From positions 28,582,382 to 28,646,381 of the forward strand of contig NC_084474.1 of the NCBI RefSeq assembly GCF_027409185.1: a stretch of DNA of 64,000 bases, given 5' to 3'. The position numbers were made by a program, and so were the translations under genes. Under the pieces are notes generated by a model. The model searched no databases. It saw nothing but the letters and a program-made list of their open reading frames with translations, and was not told the DNA's origin. Origin of the DNA: Cynocephalus volans (lineage: Eukaryota > Chordata > Mammalia > Dermoptera > Cynocephalidae). Below are positions 37,626-49,754 of this stretch, one piece after another (position 1 is the first letter of the stretch; each line of letters opens with the position of its first letter).

Positions 37626-39440
37626 TCTTCCAATTGTAAAGCTTTTGTCCTTTATTGGACTCGGTCAATTTCTTTTCCATCTGGAGATCCCTAGAATGGT
37701 CCTATTACATGCAGAGCTGATGAGCTGCATGTGCGCAGGGATAGTCGTGTCCTGCAGTGGTGTCTAATTAAACACACTTTCCTGGATGTCTGTGATGACT
37801 CCATGTCTCAGGTGGCTCTAGGGTATGATCTTTCCCAAATCAAATCACCATCATTTTACAAGAGAAAAAGAATTTACACCAAAGGGGAGCAATCACTATT
37901 TTCCTTCAAGAGTAATTTATCAAATATTTACTGAGCACCCGCTTTGTACCAGCTGATGGGGGTTATAATTTCACAAGATACCAAAGAAGAAAACCATGAT
38001 TCCCACTCTGAAGATGTCTGGAATCCACTGAAAGAAAAAAGGCAAGCTCATGCAGAACTGAGGCAGGGGACTTGTTTCCCATCCTTGTGTCTCTGAGCTG
38101 TGTAATCCTCAGCTCTCTTTAAGCTTTTAGCTGCTAGTGTACCCCTTTGGAATGAATCTACACCCCCGGAACAAGAACTAATTCGAGAAGAATCTTTTTT
38201 AGGCCAATGGACGGTAGAGTTCTCAAATGAGTGGTATGGTTTCCACATTCCGTGCTGTTTTAAACTTGCCCTTTTAAACTTCAGTGATAAATGATGACTC
38301 AAGATGACTCTACTGCTCACCGTCTGGCCCAAATTAGAAACCTGTTGTCATCGTTATTTTCCTGCTTTTCATCACCCACATCCAGTCTATAACCCAGTCA
38401 GTTGGATTCTAGCAGTGAAATGTCTCTTGGCTTCATCTCTTGTGTTCCCGCCACCAACCTAGGCCCTCAGTTTCCCTTGCCTGGACTGTCAGTTCATGCC
38501 TCCTTCACTGCCTTCTGCATAACACAAGCGAAGGTGAGCTTTCTAAGAGCTCATGTTCAGGTGAATTCCATCTGGAGACATGAAACAAGCTTAAAGGTGT
38601 GATTCTAGAAACATCAACAGTCACATATTGAGACATCCTGGAGAAAGGTGAAAAGTGCCCCAGGAAGGAGATGGCAGATGTCCCACCTAAAGGGGGAAAA
38701 TGCACTAGATCCTTGAGACAATAGGCCACATTTCAGCAATTCTGAGACTTCCAGGAGTTTGAAGAAAAACCAGTAGTTGTTCATATATTGTATTTTTTGC
38801 TGGGGGTTCTTTCATTTGCATCTGATGTTTTTTCACTATAATTTTTACTCTGGGGCAAATCAAACACAGTCGTAGAATCTTGTTGAAAGTTCTAACAAAT
38901 CTTCTTATGATTTTAAAAATATATATTAATGAAAATCTGTCTTTAGAATGAAGAAGCTTTAAATACCACAACTGCTGTGCCCATTTGATTTCTTTATCAT
39001 GGGAAGAAGCCGATTTGTACCTTTGTAATATTGAGTACTTAGAAATGAAGAGTCTGTGGAAAAGTTTATAATCGACAATAAAACCACGTGGAAATCTCAC
39101 AGATTTTCTGCAGAACAAACAGAGACACATGAAAGTTTTGAGTTTCGATCTAAAACGCTTAAGTGTAGGTTGGCTTTGTCCTTTTTCTCAGGCTTTCAGT
39201 CTCCCTGTACGGGTTCTGTAATGTACAAACAGCAGCAGGAGGTATAATGGACACTGTTCAGAAGACCCATAAGAAAAAGAGCACTCATTTCAGAACCGTA
39301 ATGGACATATAAGGCTTCATCTAGCTCAGAACTCTCTTTTTAAGGGAAAAGAGAAGTCCCAAGGTTGGGAAAAGGAGAGATTGCCTGAGGCCACCCAATG
39401 AGTCGGTTTCTCAGAAAGCTCTGCTCCACTGGCCACCCCA
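37626..39440. other. Intergenic, no gene recognised
   Basis: A short 'caaatatttactgagcaccc' repeat-like piece is at about 37.92 kb. A 141-codon frame (38705-39130, minus) has no recognised domain and sits in AT-rich sequence. Probably chance. Confidence 0.5.
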
Positions 39441-39476
39441 CGCATGCGCTTGGCCTGTGCGCATGGAAAGCAGCTG
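39441..39476. promoter_or_regulatory. Paired NRF1-like sites and an E-box
   Basis: cgcatgcgct (39441-39450) and tgcgcatgg (39458-39466) resemble the NRF1 half-site palindrome GCGCATGCGC. The E-box cagctg follows at 39471-39476. CpGs cluster here and again at about 39.50-39.54 kb. Motif matches only. Confidence 0.35.
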
Positions 39477-40096
39477 CGGAAAATAGCTGTTAGGGCGCCA
39501 AGTTCTTATCTGCTGCTGTCCTTCAGGTTGGGTCGGCGGGATGCCAAAGGGAAACTCAGAGTCTGTGAATTCTAATCCTGGACTTGCTAGTAAACAGCGC
39601 TGGTCATAGGGGCTTAAATTTCCCTCCCTTTGTCACAGACTTTCAGTGTAGCCACCAAGGGATAATTGCTCTAAGTGGTAGAGCAGAGGGTCTGGGCACG
39701 TCCCACAAGGGTTGACGAGTAGCAGAGCCTCGCAAGACGGCATCTGAATCACAGCATATTGCTGGTGTTGCTTATGACTCCCATGTGTTAAAGAGGCCAT
39801 ATAATCAGCCTGCACATTTTTCTATTCAGCTCTCCTGACCATGCATAGATATTTTAATTGTCTGTTCTCACAACCCCGGCATGAACCCGATGTATTGTTT
39901 GTCATGCAAATCAATACCTTGGGAATTTCAAAATTCTGAAGAAGCCAGCCTTGTCAGAGGGGAGCTGAAACAGAATCACAGTTGAATGCTCAGATTTTTC
40001 AGATTTCAGGAAAAGTGCGGGGCTCTGAACGGTCAATGATAAGCTCCTCAGCACTTGCCCAAAACGTGCCAAGAGCACATGCAGGTCATCTCAACG

Positions 40097-40122
40097 TGAC
40101 GACGACGATGATGATGATGATG
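40097..40122. repeat. (GAC)n(GAT)n trinucleotide repeat
   Basis: Three GAC units run into five GAT units. The GAC-to-GAT change is a plausible CpG decay series. Confidence 0.9.
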
Positions 40123-40127
40123 TTACT

Positions 40128-40305
40128 AATAGACTAAGATTTGTGGAGCACCTACTGTGTGCCAGGTACTATGCTAGGTGTTTTACACTCACTATTGCAT
40201 TTAATCTTCACAACAACCCAATAGAATAGGTAAATTCTATTATATCCTCATTCTACAAATGAGAAAACCAAGGCTGAGTGATTGATTATAAGTCCTTTGT
40301 AACAG
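40128..40305 (-). repeat. MIR SINE (antisense)
   Basis: 'gagcacctactgtgtgccaggtactatgctaggtgtttta' and 'aatcttcacaacaacccaatag' are the reverse MIR 3' half, well conserved. Confidence 0.9.
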
Positions 40306-40339
40306 TCCACACTCAACCATCATCCTAGATACTAACCCT

Positions 40340-40635
40340 AGTCTCTGGGTTGGTAATGAAGCCTTCCATCATTTCTAGTTCTTTCTGGCATGTTCTTCTG
40401 CCACCTTGCCCCTCCCTCATCTGGAACTCGCCTCCCATGGCAGCTCTCTGGGATGCCTTCTGTGACTGTCCAAGGTGGGGTTTTGTGCATCTTCCTCCCA
40501 GAGTGTCCATTTGTCCATTTCCTCCTTTACAGTTCTTTGAGGCGAGGCAACTATCTCATTCATTTTGGTCTGTCCAGCACTGTCCTGGCTCATAGCAGAT
40601 GATCAATAAGTGTTTCTCAAATAAATGACTGATGT
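40340..40635 (+). repeat. L2 LINE 3' end
   Basis: 'gatgccttctgtgactgtcc', 'cagttctttgaggcgaggcaac', 'ccagcactgtcctggctcatag' and 'caataagtgtttctcaaataaatga' follow the L2 3' end. The 81- and 70-codon frames here are products of the repeat. Confidence 0.85.
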
Positions 40636-40654
40636 GACAATTTACTCGACCATA

Positions 40655-41115
40655 TATTTTGGTTATCTATTGCTGAGTAACAAACTTCTCCAAATTTAGT
40701 GCCTTAAAACAACTATATTATCATCTCTCAGGATTCCGTGGGCTAGGAATTAGGACTAGCGGGGACAGCTCACCACTATTATTTGTCCTCGACAGCTTCT
40801 TCATGCTCTCTGTAAGATGACTCGACAGCTGGCTAGAATAGTGTCCCTGGGACCATCCGTCTGAGCCTCAGTTCTCACTGTCAGCTGGTCTCCTCAACTG
40901 TCCCCTGCATAGTCTCAGGGCTTCTCTCTAATGTGGCTTCTCTTTGTGGTCTTTTCAGGAACATGGTTGGACTTCTCAGATCTAAGCTCTGGGGTCCCAA
41001 ATAAGGAAAAGCAGAAGCTACCAGTGCTTAAGGCTTAGGCCCAGAACTGGCAGAGTCTCTTCTGCCACCTTTTATTGGTTAAAGTGAAGAACTGGGCTAG
41101 CCCTGTGCAAGGGCA
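40655..41115. mobile_element. LTR-like interspersed repeat, family unresolved
   Basis: 'ttttggttatctattgctgagtaacaaac', 'gccttaaaacaac', 'aggattccgtgggctaggaatt' and 'taaggcttaggcccagaactgg' are phrases of a common eutherian repeat that I cannot name with certainty. Confidence 0.55.
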
Positions 41116-41960
41116 TGAATTCTGGAAGGCCTGGTTCACTGGGGATCATTTTTGGTGACTAGGTACCACGTAGTTTAATAGAACCAACTTCATTTTATCC
41201 CTAGTATTCAAAGAAATGTTAGACTAGAAATCAAAACCAAACAAAAATTTTTATATATTAATTAATTTGAAAATAATAATAAACTAATTACATGTGAAGG
41301 TAAATAACATTTTTTTTAATTGAAGTAACATTTTAAAATAAAAGTAACTATGTTTTCCAAAACATTTTAATGGAAAGATTGGAATAGTTTAATATTTTTG
41401 CAAATTTCTTTAATACCCAACTTAATTGAAGATAGTTGGATTCTCTTATCTGCTTTGTACTTTAATCTGTTGTAATATGTTATTTTGGTTGAAAATTGAG
41501 CTCACACATAGATGTAGTTGTAAAGGGAAGAAGGATTTTAATAGCCATTTCAGGTAATTGTGGATATTCTTAGGTATTACGCCAAAACTCCACAACAGTA
41601 GTTTCTGAAAGGTTGGCTGCAATGTGGAATCTGAAATCGCACCAATAGCCTTCTGTACTGTGTAACATCAAAATCCATTGATCTATCTTGCACTCTGAAA
41701 TGAACTTGTTTTTTTTTATCTCATGCATACTTTTTGATGCTATTATGATCTTTATTTTTTAAGAGAAAACTAAATGAAAATTTCTCCTTTGGGGCAAAAA
41801 AAGAAAAGCTGTCAACATAGGAAAGTTTGATGTAGCATAAAAAAGCAAGGTGATTAAAGTGGCAAAAGGGAGCAATGGGACAAATTTACAGCTGAGGATT
41901 AAGCACACCTAAGCTATTGTAAGAGAAAAGGTAAGAAAATCAAGACCTTGATTTTTTAAA
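41116..41960. other. Intergenic, AT-rich, no gene recognised
   Basis: Very AT-rich, with A and T runs. No genes or confident repeats. Confidence 0.5.
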
Positions 41961-41964
41961 AAAC

Positions 41965-42150
41965 TTAGCATTTATGGAGCATTTCCCAAGTGTGTAATAA
42001 AATGACCTTATTTAATCTATTCTCAAAACTGTCAGTGAGGTAGGATGTGTTATTCCTGTCTCACGGAGGAAAGGTAAGGTGCCCAAGATGTAGTGCCAGG
42101 AAATGTGGAGCTAGATTAGAACCAGCTAGGTCTTACCCGACAGCTTTCAA
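41965..42150 (-). repeat. MIR fragment (antisense)
   Basis: 'agcatttatggagcatttccc' and 'ctattctcaaaactgtcagtgaggtagg' match diverged reverse MIR. Confidence 0.65.
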
Positions 42151-44235
42151 TCATTTTTTAAAAGTTGGTTTTAAAATGTCCAAAAATTACATACAAACTT
42201 TTTAAACAAACAAAGAAAAGTAAAAGGTGAAAGCCTCTTGCTTTTTGCTCTTTGCTCCTTATCTCCCTCCCATTCCACTAATAATTTAGTAATAGTCATA
42301 CAGATACCATATTTTTACCAAATGAAAGTGCCTGTTCCTAATTGCTCCATTATCCTCTATACCAAAAGCAATGAAGAGACCCAAAGCTGATCCAGAACTA
42401 TCTGGGTGACAGCAGGACCAACAAGGAAGAAAGCTGAGATCATTGGAGATAACTAGCACCTTGTGCTTATTGTGTTTACACTGTTACACATCGATTTCTG
42501 TCTCTGGCTACTTTCTGGACCTTCTTAGAATCATAAGTTTGCAGGATTTCTCTGGATCAATTTTCACTGTTGTGGGAGAAAGAAAAGAGTACAAAAGCAA
42601 AACATAGAAAGAGATGGAGAGTGCTAAGCACAAAAATGCAAACACCCCAGCTGCCCGCAGATGGCTGTGCAGAAGTTTGCACTGAAAGGAGATGTAGCCA
42701 GGTGCTCAGTTACCAAGGGAGCCAATCCATACCCCCTAGTGAATTTTCCCTCAAGTTAGTTGCTTGGTAGTGAGAAGTCAATTATAAATTGACCTGATTT
42801 TGCCCTTCTAAATGTGACCAAAATGACTTTCTGAGTTATTGTTTTACTTTTTAATATTTTTCACAAGCATCAACCAAATTATCCACTTATTACCTATTAA
42901 AATAGGATGTGTTCCACTTAGTTCTTCTTTTTATGGATGGGGGGGTGTCTTTTTTTTTTTTTTCCAACTTATGAAGCATTCATTATCAGGAAAAACAAAA
43001 ACAAAAAAACGGTGCCTGTAAAAGTCCCTTTGTAAAGTGCAAGGGTCTTGTTACTGTCTGTTGAAGGAACCACCAGACTAAAGTGAGATTGTAACCTGAA
43101 GCCCAGTGCAAAAGAGTATGCACAAAATCAATTCAACATCCACAACCAAGGGAAATGCTTAAATGTTTCAAAATTACAGTACTGAAAGCATTTCTTTTAA
43201 AATATTCATCTTAGGAAGAGTCTGTGGAAGGGGATTTTTGTTTTCCTTAGTTGAGTCAGTATCACTAATAATAATGCTTTGGTCCCTCAAAAAGCCCCCT
43301 GAAGAGTATTTTTCAATTTACTCATTTTATTTGCTATTCAGTGCTTTTCACATTATATTTCTTTGACTTTTTCCCCTCATCTTTTCTCTCACAGCAGTAT
43401 AATCTAATTGAAATAGTCCTAAGGATGTACTTACTTCTCTCTTACTCTGAACCTCCTTTCCCCCTTCTCCAGCCCCAACTCCTATTTCTCAAACCCAAAT
43501 CCCTAAAAGAAAATGATGAGAAAAAAATAAGTAAGTCTTTGGAATACCTTTTTACCACTTAGAGCAATTATAGTCATGATAGAGAAAGAAAACACTAGTT
43601 GTAGGTGCTTAAGGCCTCTCCCAACAGCAACCTTTGCCTAGAAGCTTAAGCAATTTACATTGACTTAGTGGGGCTTACTAGAAATTGACCTCCTTTCTGC
43701 TTAATTCTTTTTTTTTTTTTAATAACATAATTTTTGGTATTGGACATTTTACAGAAATCATGGGGCATAAAATTCTTGAGAAAGTTTTTTTCCTCCTCTA
43801 TAAGTTATAGAATTATAAAATGGCCATAAAAATGAATTTACAGGGTACAATCCAACATTCTATGTACCTGTGAGTCATAGCACCACCTTAATGGGGGGGA
43901 GGGGAGACAGACAATCTGGGAGTTTACTCCTGAAGTGTGCTGAGAGAACATAATTATAGAAACAGATATTTTAAATGTTATCCTTTTACTTATGAAGATT
44001 TGTCCAAATATCTCCTTGTTTATTGAAATGCTTGTTCTTATTTGCATTCTCTATAAATATAGCTATTCCTTCTGTTTCTCTGTTTGTCCACTCTTGTCAT
44101 ACATTTCTCTTTCATAGCTGTAATCCAGGCATCTCAAAACCGGACCCAGTCTTAAAGACTGGACTCTCCAAATGTTTCACGTGTTTCAACTGCCTTGCTT
44201 TGCCAAAGTATGTTTTCCTCTGCCCCTAGATTTCT
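42151..44235. other. Intergenic, AT-rich, no gene recognised
   Basis: Contains T runs at 42950-42964 and 43708-43719. Short frames only. Confidence 0.5.
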
Positions 44236-44239
44236 TTTT

Positions 44240-44465
44240 GCAGCCAGCATTTAGTATGCTTATCACTGCATATTAGGAAGTTTGCTTAAATATGTTACTG
44301 TATTTATTCCTAAGGCAATCTTCCCAGAAAGGCACCATTATCACCTCCATTTCATAGATGAGGAAACTGAGGCTTAGATGGATTAAGTAACTCGCACGTG
44401 GTCACTAGTCCTGTGGCAGAGCTTGGATTTCACCTGGGTTCTCCTTAACCAACATACTAGGTTGC
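44240..44465 (-). repeat. MIR SINE (antisense)
   Basis: 'cctccatttcatagatgaggaaactgaggctta' and 'gcagagcttggatttcacctggg' are clear reverse MIR. Confidence 0.9.
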
Positions 44466-45381
<916 letters not shown>

Positions 45382-45669
45382 AATGTGCACGCATATTAGT
45401 TTGAGGAATTTATGCCTTTCAACTCAGCCTTGCCTCAAGACTCTGAGGGCCCTTATTAGACTTCCAGTTTTTGCCTTCCAGGAAACTCTGCCTCGAGAAG
45501 GATCAGAATCATAGGGATTAGTAAGAGTGACATTAGAAATGCAGTGATCGCCACCTTCCCACCGAAAGTGACCCAAGACAAGACCAGCACCTCTAAAGTT
45601 AACTTCCAGACCAAACTCAGTAAAGGGAAACAAAGACCACATTCTAACATGCCCAGTGGCTCACAGTTT

Positions 45670-46755
45670 TCACAACGCGTTTATTATTCATAAAAAAATA
45701 AATTTATTTACATGTGTTAATTACTGTGGTAGTGCAGGCTCGCAGCGGCAGCGGCGCCATCCCCCTGAGCAGGGACACTTAGTACGTATGTACGGAACAG
45801 TCCCAGGGGCTCACCCGGCGCGCGGGGAAGGTGGGCTCCCAGAGGCGGTGTTGGGGGGATAGGGGGAGGCCTGTTGGGGACAGTCTGGAGCCGGAGGGGT
45901 GGGGACCTCGGGGAGGAGCGAGAGCGGGAAAGAGACAGAGGTCCAAAAGAGACCTGAGCCGGGTTGGGGCGGCGGGGGCTGGAGAAGCTGGAGGCTAGGA
46001 GAGGGGGAGACACAAACCTGATTAGTAAGAGACGGGAGCTTGGGAAGGAGACCCGAGCCTGGCGGGAGTGAGAGGCAAGACTGCAGCAGGGAGGGCGACC
46101 CGCCCTGGGAGCATCTGGCCAAACCCGCTTGGTGGTCTCCGAGCACGTGTCCACCTTGCCCTGGGCGCAGCAGGCAACGTCCCGCCCGCGAGGAGGGCGC
46201 TGCCCGGTGAGATACGACCCTGGCCCAGATGTGCCACTCTGCTCGCTTTGCAACTTAAAAACAGTCCCCGACGTGGGTCTCACGTGGAGACTTCTGTGTT
46301 TAAAGCGGATCGAGTGCGTGCTCTAACCACTGTCTAACCGTGCCAGGCCTGGGCTGTGCTGAATCGTGCCACCACATATACGAGAAATGTGGCTCAGCTT
46401 GGAAACTAAGCCCTAGGCGGTTTGGACGCAGACTGCAGCGGCGAGGGGATTAGTCTACAGAGCTGAAGCCCGAGGTTGGATCTGCGTCCCTGCTCTCCAC
46501 ACAAGACACGAAAGGAGGCTCTTTCGGGGGAGGCGAAGCGTCGCATACATCCGCCGCAGCTGTAGCCATTGGCGCTTTGCGATGACAGCCACGCCCGCCA
46601 CCTGTCGTGTTCACAGTTCCAGGGAAAGGGGGAGGCTCAAGGAGAATCCAGTAGAACCTTCTGCCCATGCTCTGGGGTTCTGGTGCGCTCTCTCTTCTCT
46701 CTGTAGCCCCCAAACACGATAACAAATAATTCCATCAGGTGAGTTCGAGTCCGAT
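45670..46755 (-). other. MSC: MSC 3' UTR
   Basis: From the stop codon to the polyadenylation signals, about 1.08 kb. The part 45720-46280 is strikingly GC- and CpG-rich, unlike most 3' UTRs, and holds long open frames on the minus strand (up to 188 codons). None shows a recognised domain, and they are explained by low stop-codon density. The overall gene span (about 2.96 kb) agrees with the roughly 2.9 kb of human MSC as I recall it. Confidence 0.7.
45680..45708 (-). terminator. MSC: MSC polyadenylation signals
   Basis: AATAAA on the minus strand at 45703-45708 and again at 45680-45685, followed downstream by GT-rich sequence (gttgtgaaaactgtgag). Cleavage is expected about 10-30 bases beyond the second signal. 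Confidence 0.75.
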
Positions 46756-46842
46756 CTAAGCGGTGGTTCCACATAGTCTGCTGGCTGCGGAAACTTCTTT
46801 GGTGTCAGAGTCGGGTCGTCCCGAGACCACGAATGGCCACGT
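46756..46842 (-). other. MSC: MSC coding exon 2
   Basis: Encodes the last 28 residues, beginning TWPFVVSG and ending CGTTA, then TAG at 46758-46756. This tail is the family-specific C-terminus. The exon is 87 coding bases and too short to appear as a long open frame. Confidence 0.95.
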
Positions 46843-47124
46843 CTGCAAAACCAAAAAGACAGATATTAGAGGAGAAACGATCATCTCAAACCGAAACCGC
46901 TCTCTTAAGTGAACCCCAGATATTTCTGGCTTTGATTAGCTCAGATTTCATCAGCATTCTGGGAATCTGCGTGTCATCTCTCTAAACCAGGATTTTTATT
47001 TTACTGGAAGCTGATTATGCGGGACGTGCGGTGTCCATTAACTCTTCCTCTTGAACTTTGCCCGCACGGTGACTGGGTGATAATTGTGTGAGTTCGGCGT
47101 TTTGCTGTCTGATCCCCTTCCCCC

Positions 47125-47173
<49 letters not shown>

Positions 47174-48415
47174 GCATACACACACACGCACACGCACGCA
47201 CGCACGCACACACGCACACGCGCACACACACACACACGCACACACGCATACACACACGCACACACTCATACACACACACACACACACATACACACGCACG
47301 CATACACACACACGCGCACACACACACGCGCACACACACACACACTCAGCTGGGGCTTCCTTGGGCTTGGGTATGATCTTTCCCAAGCCGGGAGAGTTGG
47401 CAGGTCAGAGAGGGACTTTCCAGACAATTCCCTTCTGGGCGAACTCTGCTATCCTGCAGCGATTACAAAATTCAAAAGCTCTTTTGTGGAGCTCGGCCTT
47501 CTTTTAAAGAAAGTAGGGCTTGCTGATTCAAACCTTCCAGACACTCAACTAAAAAAATTTGCTGGAGGGAGATTTGCCATTCAATCTGCAACCGGGTAGT
47601 AGACTCAGTTGGAACCAAGATTTACCCCGGAAGAGGGATATTAGCCAATGGCGGTCACTGAAATGATGCAAACACCAAAGGATGGAAGATTCTTCTCCAG
47701 GAAAGTTGCTGGCCCCTCCCTTGACTGGGGAGAAACTAAACTGGCCTCCTCATCTCCCGTCCCAGATCTCCCCTCCCCTTCGGGTTCTGCCCAGCCGGCC
47801 GACCCAGCCCGGCGTCGGGAGCTGCCTGGGAATCTGCTGGCCGCTCGCCCCGGGCCTCGCGCGCGGCGCCCCTACCAGGTTCACCGGGTGCACGTAGCCG
47901 TTCTCGTAGCGGTCCTCCTGCAGCAGCTGCCGCAGGTGCGCAATGTAACTGGAAGCCAGCCGGAGCGTGTCCAGCTTGGAGAGCTTGGTGTCGGGGGGCA
48001 CCCAGGGCAGGCTGGTCTTGAGGCGGGAGAAGGCTTTGCTGAGCACGCGCATCCGGGCGCGCTCGCGGGCGTTGGCCGCGTTCCGCTGCAACTGCTTGCA
48101 CTCGGCGGCCGAGCCCTTGGACGGGAGGGGCTTCTTGCCACCGCCGCCTGCGCCGCCACCTGCGCCGCCGCCCCCAGCCACACGGGGCCGCTTCCTCTTG
48201 CAGTTTCCAGCGCCGCCGCCGCCGGCTGCGCCCAGCGCGCAGCGCTCCTCCTCGCCGTCGGGGTCCTCCTCCTCTGCCGACGAGTTGTCACTGGGCGAGG
48301 CGCAGCTGCACTCGGCGCCGCGGAGGGGCGGCCTCTTGGGGGCGGGGATCGTGTACCCCCGCTGCAGCCCCCGCAGCTCCATCTCCTCGGAGTCGCTCAC
48401 CGAGCCGGTGGACAT
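46756..48415 (-). CDS. MSC: Musculin, bHLH transcription factor (two coding exons)
   Basis: Coding exons are 48415..47876 (180 codons) and 46842..46756 (28 codons plus TAG), giving 208 residues. Musculin (ABF-1, MyoR) is a nuclear class II bHLH factor that pairs with E proteins on CANNTG E-boxes, mostly as a repressor, in muscle precursors and lymphoid cells. Visible parts: an acidic stretch (47-57), a lysine/arginine nuclear localisation signal KRKRPR (73-78), a glycine/alanine-rich linker (62-70, 80-93), the basic region NARERAR (115-121) with DNA-contacting Glu118, helix 1 (122-136), a loop (PWVPPDTK) and helix 2 (145-163). The C-terminal block ending RLCGTTA is shared with TCF21. The N-terminus MSTGSVSD and whole-length agreement favour MSC over the paralog TCF21. 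The first in-frame ATG is 48415 with G at -3. Human MSC is 206 residues by memory; the difference lies in the glycine-rich linker. No damage is seen. Confidence 0.97.
46843..47875 (-). other. MSC: MSC intron 1
   Basis: 1,033 bp with a GT donor at 47875-47874 and an AG acceptor at 46844-46843 preceded by a pyrimidine-rich tract (tctttttggttttgcag). Joining the exons restores ...[15 protein letters not shown]..., the conserved MSC/TCF21 sequence, which confirms both splice sites. The intron carries the 220-bp CA/TG tract. Confidence 0.95.
47126..47345. repeat. Long imperfect (CA)n tract in the MSC intron
   Basis: 220 bp of alternating CA with CG, TA and CT interruptions (cgcacgcatacacac motifs). 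In the MSC pre-mRNA this reads as a UG-rich tract, starting about 280 bases upstream of the acceptor. Cys-Val and His-Thr frames across it are artefacts. Confidence 0.97.
47876..48415 (-). other. MSC: MSC coding exon 1
   Basis: Encodes residues 1-180, including the whole bHLH domain. It ends in phase 0 after ...HPVNL, directly before the donor GTAGGG at 47875. GCC/GGC-rich runs at about 48138-48180 and 48210-48235 encode the glycine/alanine linker and are prone to length change. Confidence 0.95.
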
Positions 48416-48630
48416 CGCGGAGTCCCCCGCGCCCACGCACGCCGGCTTTCCTCCCCTCTGTCCAGTCTCGCCTTCTCAGCCTTCCGCTGCCTGGCGGAGG
48501 CAGGGACCGGGGAGAGCTCCGGGGAGGACTGCAGACCGGGGCCCGGCGGCGCGGGGGCGCGAGAGCGCGGCGGGCGGTGGGAACGAGCGGCAGAAGTTGG
48601 CGCCGGGATCCAGGCTCCGCGCGCGCAAAC
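48416..48630 (-). other. MSC: MSC 5' UTR (inferred)
   Basis: From the expected start site about 30 bp downstream of the TATA-like element to the ATG. The exact transcription start is inferred, not seen. Confidence 0.55.
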
Positions 48631-48653
48631 GCGAGCTGCGCCTTTTGACAGGA

Positions 48654-48662
48654 CTATTTATC
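48654..48662 (-). promoter_or_regulatory. TATA-like element of the MSC promoter
   Basis: The minus strand reads gataaatag, a TATA-like/MEF2-like A/T core inside otherwise GC-rich sequence, about 240 bp upstream of the ATG. It would set the start near 48625. Confidence 0.6.
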
Positions 48663-48830
48663 TGCACTCCTCGGAACAAACCACCCAGGGCAAAGAAGAG
48701 GGGCCTGGAAAAGGGAGGGTGGGGCAGGGGCGTGGAAGGGGTGGGGACCGCTTTTCAGAGCCAGAGGAGCAGTCGGTGGGGGCGGGGGAAGGGGACGTCT
48801 CTGCAGAGCCGAGATTTGGGCCCTGAGGCC

Positions 48831-49129
48831 CGACGGACCCTCAGGATATCTGTGCGAGATGAGACAGCACTGAGGGAGTGAAGGCGTCGACCCTGTCCCT
48901 ACCCACTTCACCTCCGCCCTCAACTAATCTTAGCGATGGCGAAGATTGCCAGACACTTAGAGAGCCCGGGATCCCGATCACTGCTTCCCTCCGTCTTTTC
49001 ACACAACTCAGTTTGAGTTCAGCTCGTGATGGATGACTGCTTATTCAAGGCTTGCCCGACAGAAGAGAGAAAGCAAAACGAGCAAACAGCCAGCAGTGCA
49101 GAACAGTTGCCTCCCGTTTTCCTTGCCCT
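48831..49129. promoter_or_regulatory. MSC upstream flank
   Basis: Unique sequence between the CpG island and the first upstream MIR. No specific element could be assigned. Confidence 0.35.
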
Positions 49130-49340
49130 CCTTTTTCTTTAAAATGGCTTTATGATTTACAAAGCACTTTTTCTACATTAGTTCGTTTCTTCTTCCAACA
49201 ACATCGGTAACTTAAATATCTCCACTTTGCAGAACTTGAAACTGAACCGGATAGATAGATGTTAAGCGAAGGACCCCAAATCACCAGGCTGGTAAGTCGA
49301 AAAAGGGATTCAAAATCCATGTTTCGAATCCCTGGCCCGT
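49130..49340 (-). repeat. MIR fragment (antisense)
   Basis: 'tgatttacaaagcactttttctaca', 'atatctccactttgcagaa' and 'ggattcaaaatccatgt' match reverse MIR in diverged form. Confidence 0.55.
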
Positions 49341-49754
49341 CGGTGTTCCAGTCGTACACACCTCCCCACCACACACCACGGGATGTTGTTTTTGGTGTTT
49401 TGCACTGTCTTGAGAGTTCCATTCGTGATTTTGTTTTTAATACCATAACGTATATGATAGAGGATCCTGCCCTAATGCTTTGAATTACAGCGTAGGAAAT
49501 CCATTATTATTTTAGATTATGTATGGAAGAACAAGCTCCTGGATGCAGAATGCTAAATCAGTGCAATTCGTCCAGTTAAAGTAAAAAACGACAAAGCAGC
49601 GCGCAATGATCATATCCCATTCCAATCAAAAATACAACACCCTGTACCTCCCCTCAAAGGAAATAAAACAAAATTGCAGTCTCATCATTTCCTAACTCCA
49701 AGGACTTTGCAATATGTGGTCAGGTGATGAGTACTTCATTTTTGAAATGGACAC
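49341..49754. other. Unique sequence upstream of MSC
   Basis: No gene or repeat. 49555-49700 contains CpGs (aacgacaaagcagcgcgcaa) in AT-rich context and may be a proximal regulatory element. Confidence 0.35.

Larger units (their letters stand above)
47740..48830. promoter_or_regulatory. CpG island over MSC promoter and exon 1
   Basis: Dense CpG and high GC from the 3' part of exon 1 to about 170 bp upstream of the TATA-like element. Long open frames of 392 and 304 codons on the plus strand here are antisense to MSC and low in stop codons because of base composition. Confidence 0.9.

Noticed and set aside
38705..39130. 141-codon minus-strand frame
   Set aside because: AT-rich, no domain, no splice or start context worth noting. 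Length is within chance for 64 kb.
45717..46283. 188- and 111-codon minus-strand frames downstream of the MSC stop
   Set aside because: They sit within the GC-rich 3' UTR. The translation is Pro/Ser-rich with no known domain, and the composition explains the open length.
47001..47599. Cys-Val and His-Thr repeat frames up to 171 codons
   Set aside because: Direct translation of the (CA)n tract in the MSC intron.
46756..48415. TCF21 instead of MSC
   Set aside because: The bHLH and C-terminus are shared with TCF21, but the N-terminus, the acidic DPDGEEE stretch and the Gly-rich linker match MSC and are absent from TCF21 as I recall it.
48434..48436. Upstream in-frame start seven codons before the MSC ATG
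   Set aside because: The codon is GTG, not ATG; the first ATG is at 48415 and matches the known MSTGS start.
47648..48881. Plus-strand open frames of 392 and 304 codons over MSC exon 1
   Set aside because: They lie antisense to the conserved bHLH exon in a CpG island where stop codons are rare. The translations are low-complexity Pro/Ala/Gly/Arg with no domain.
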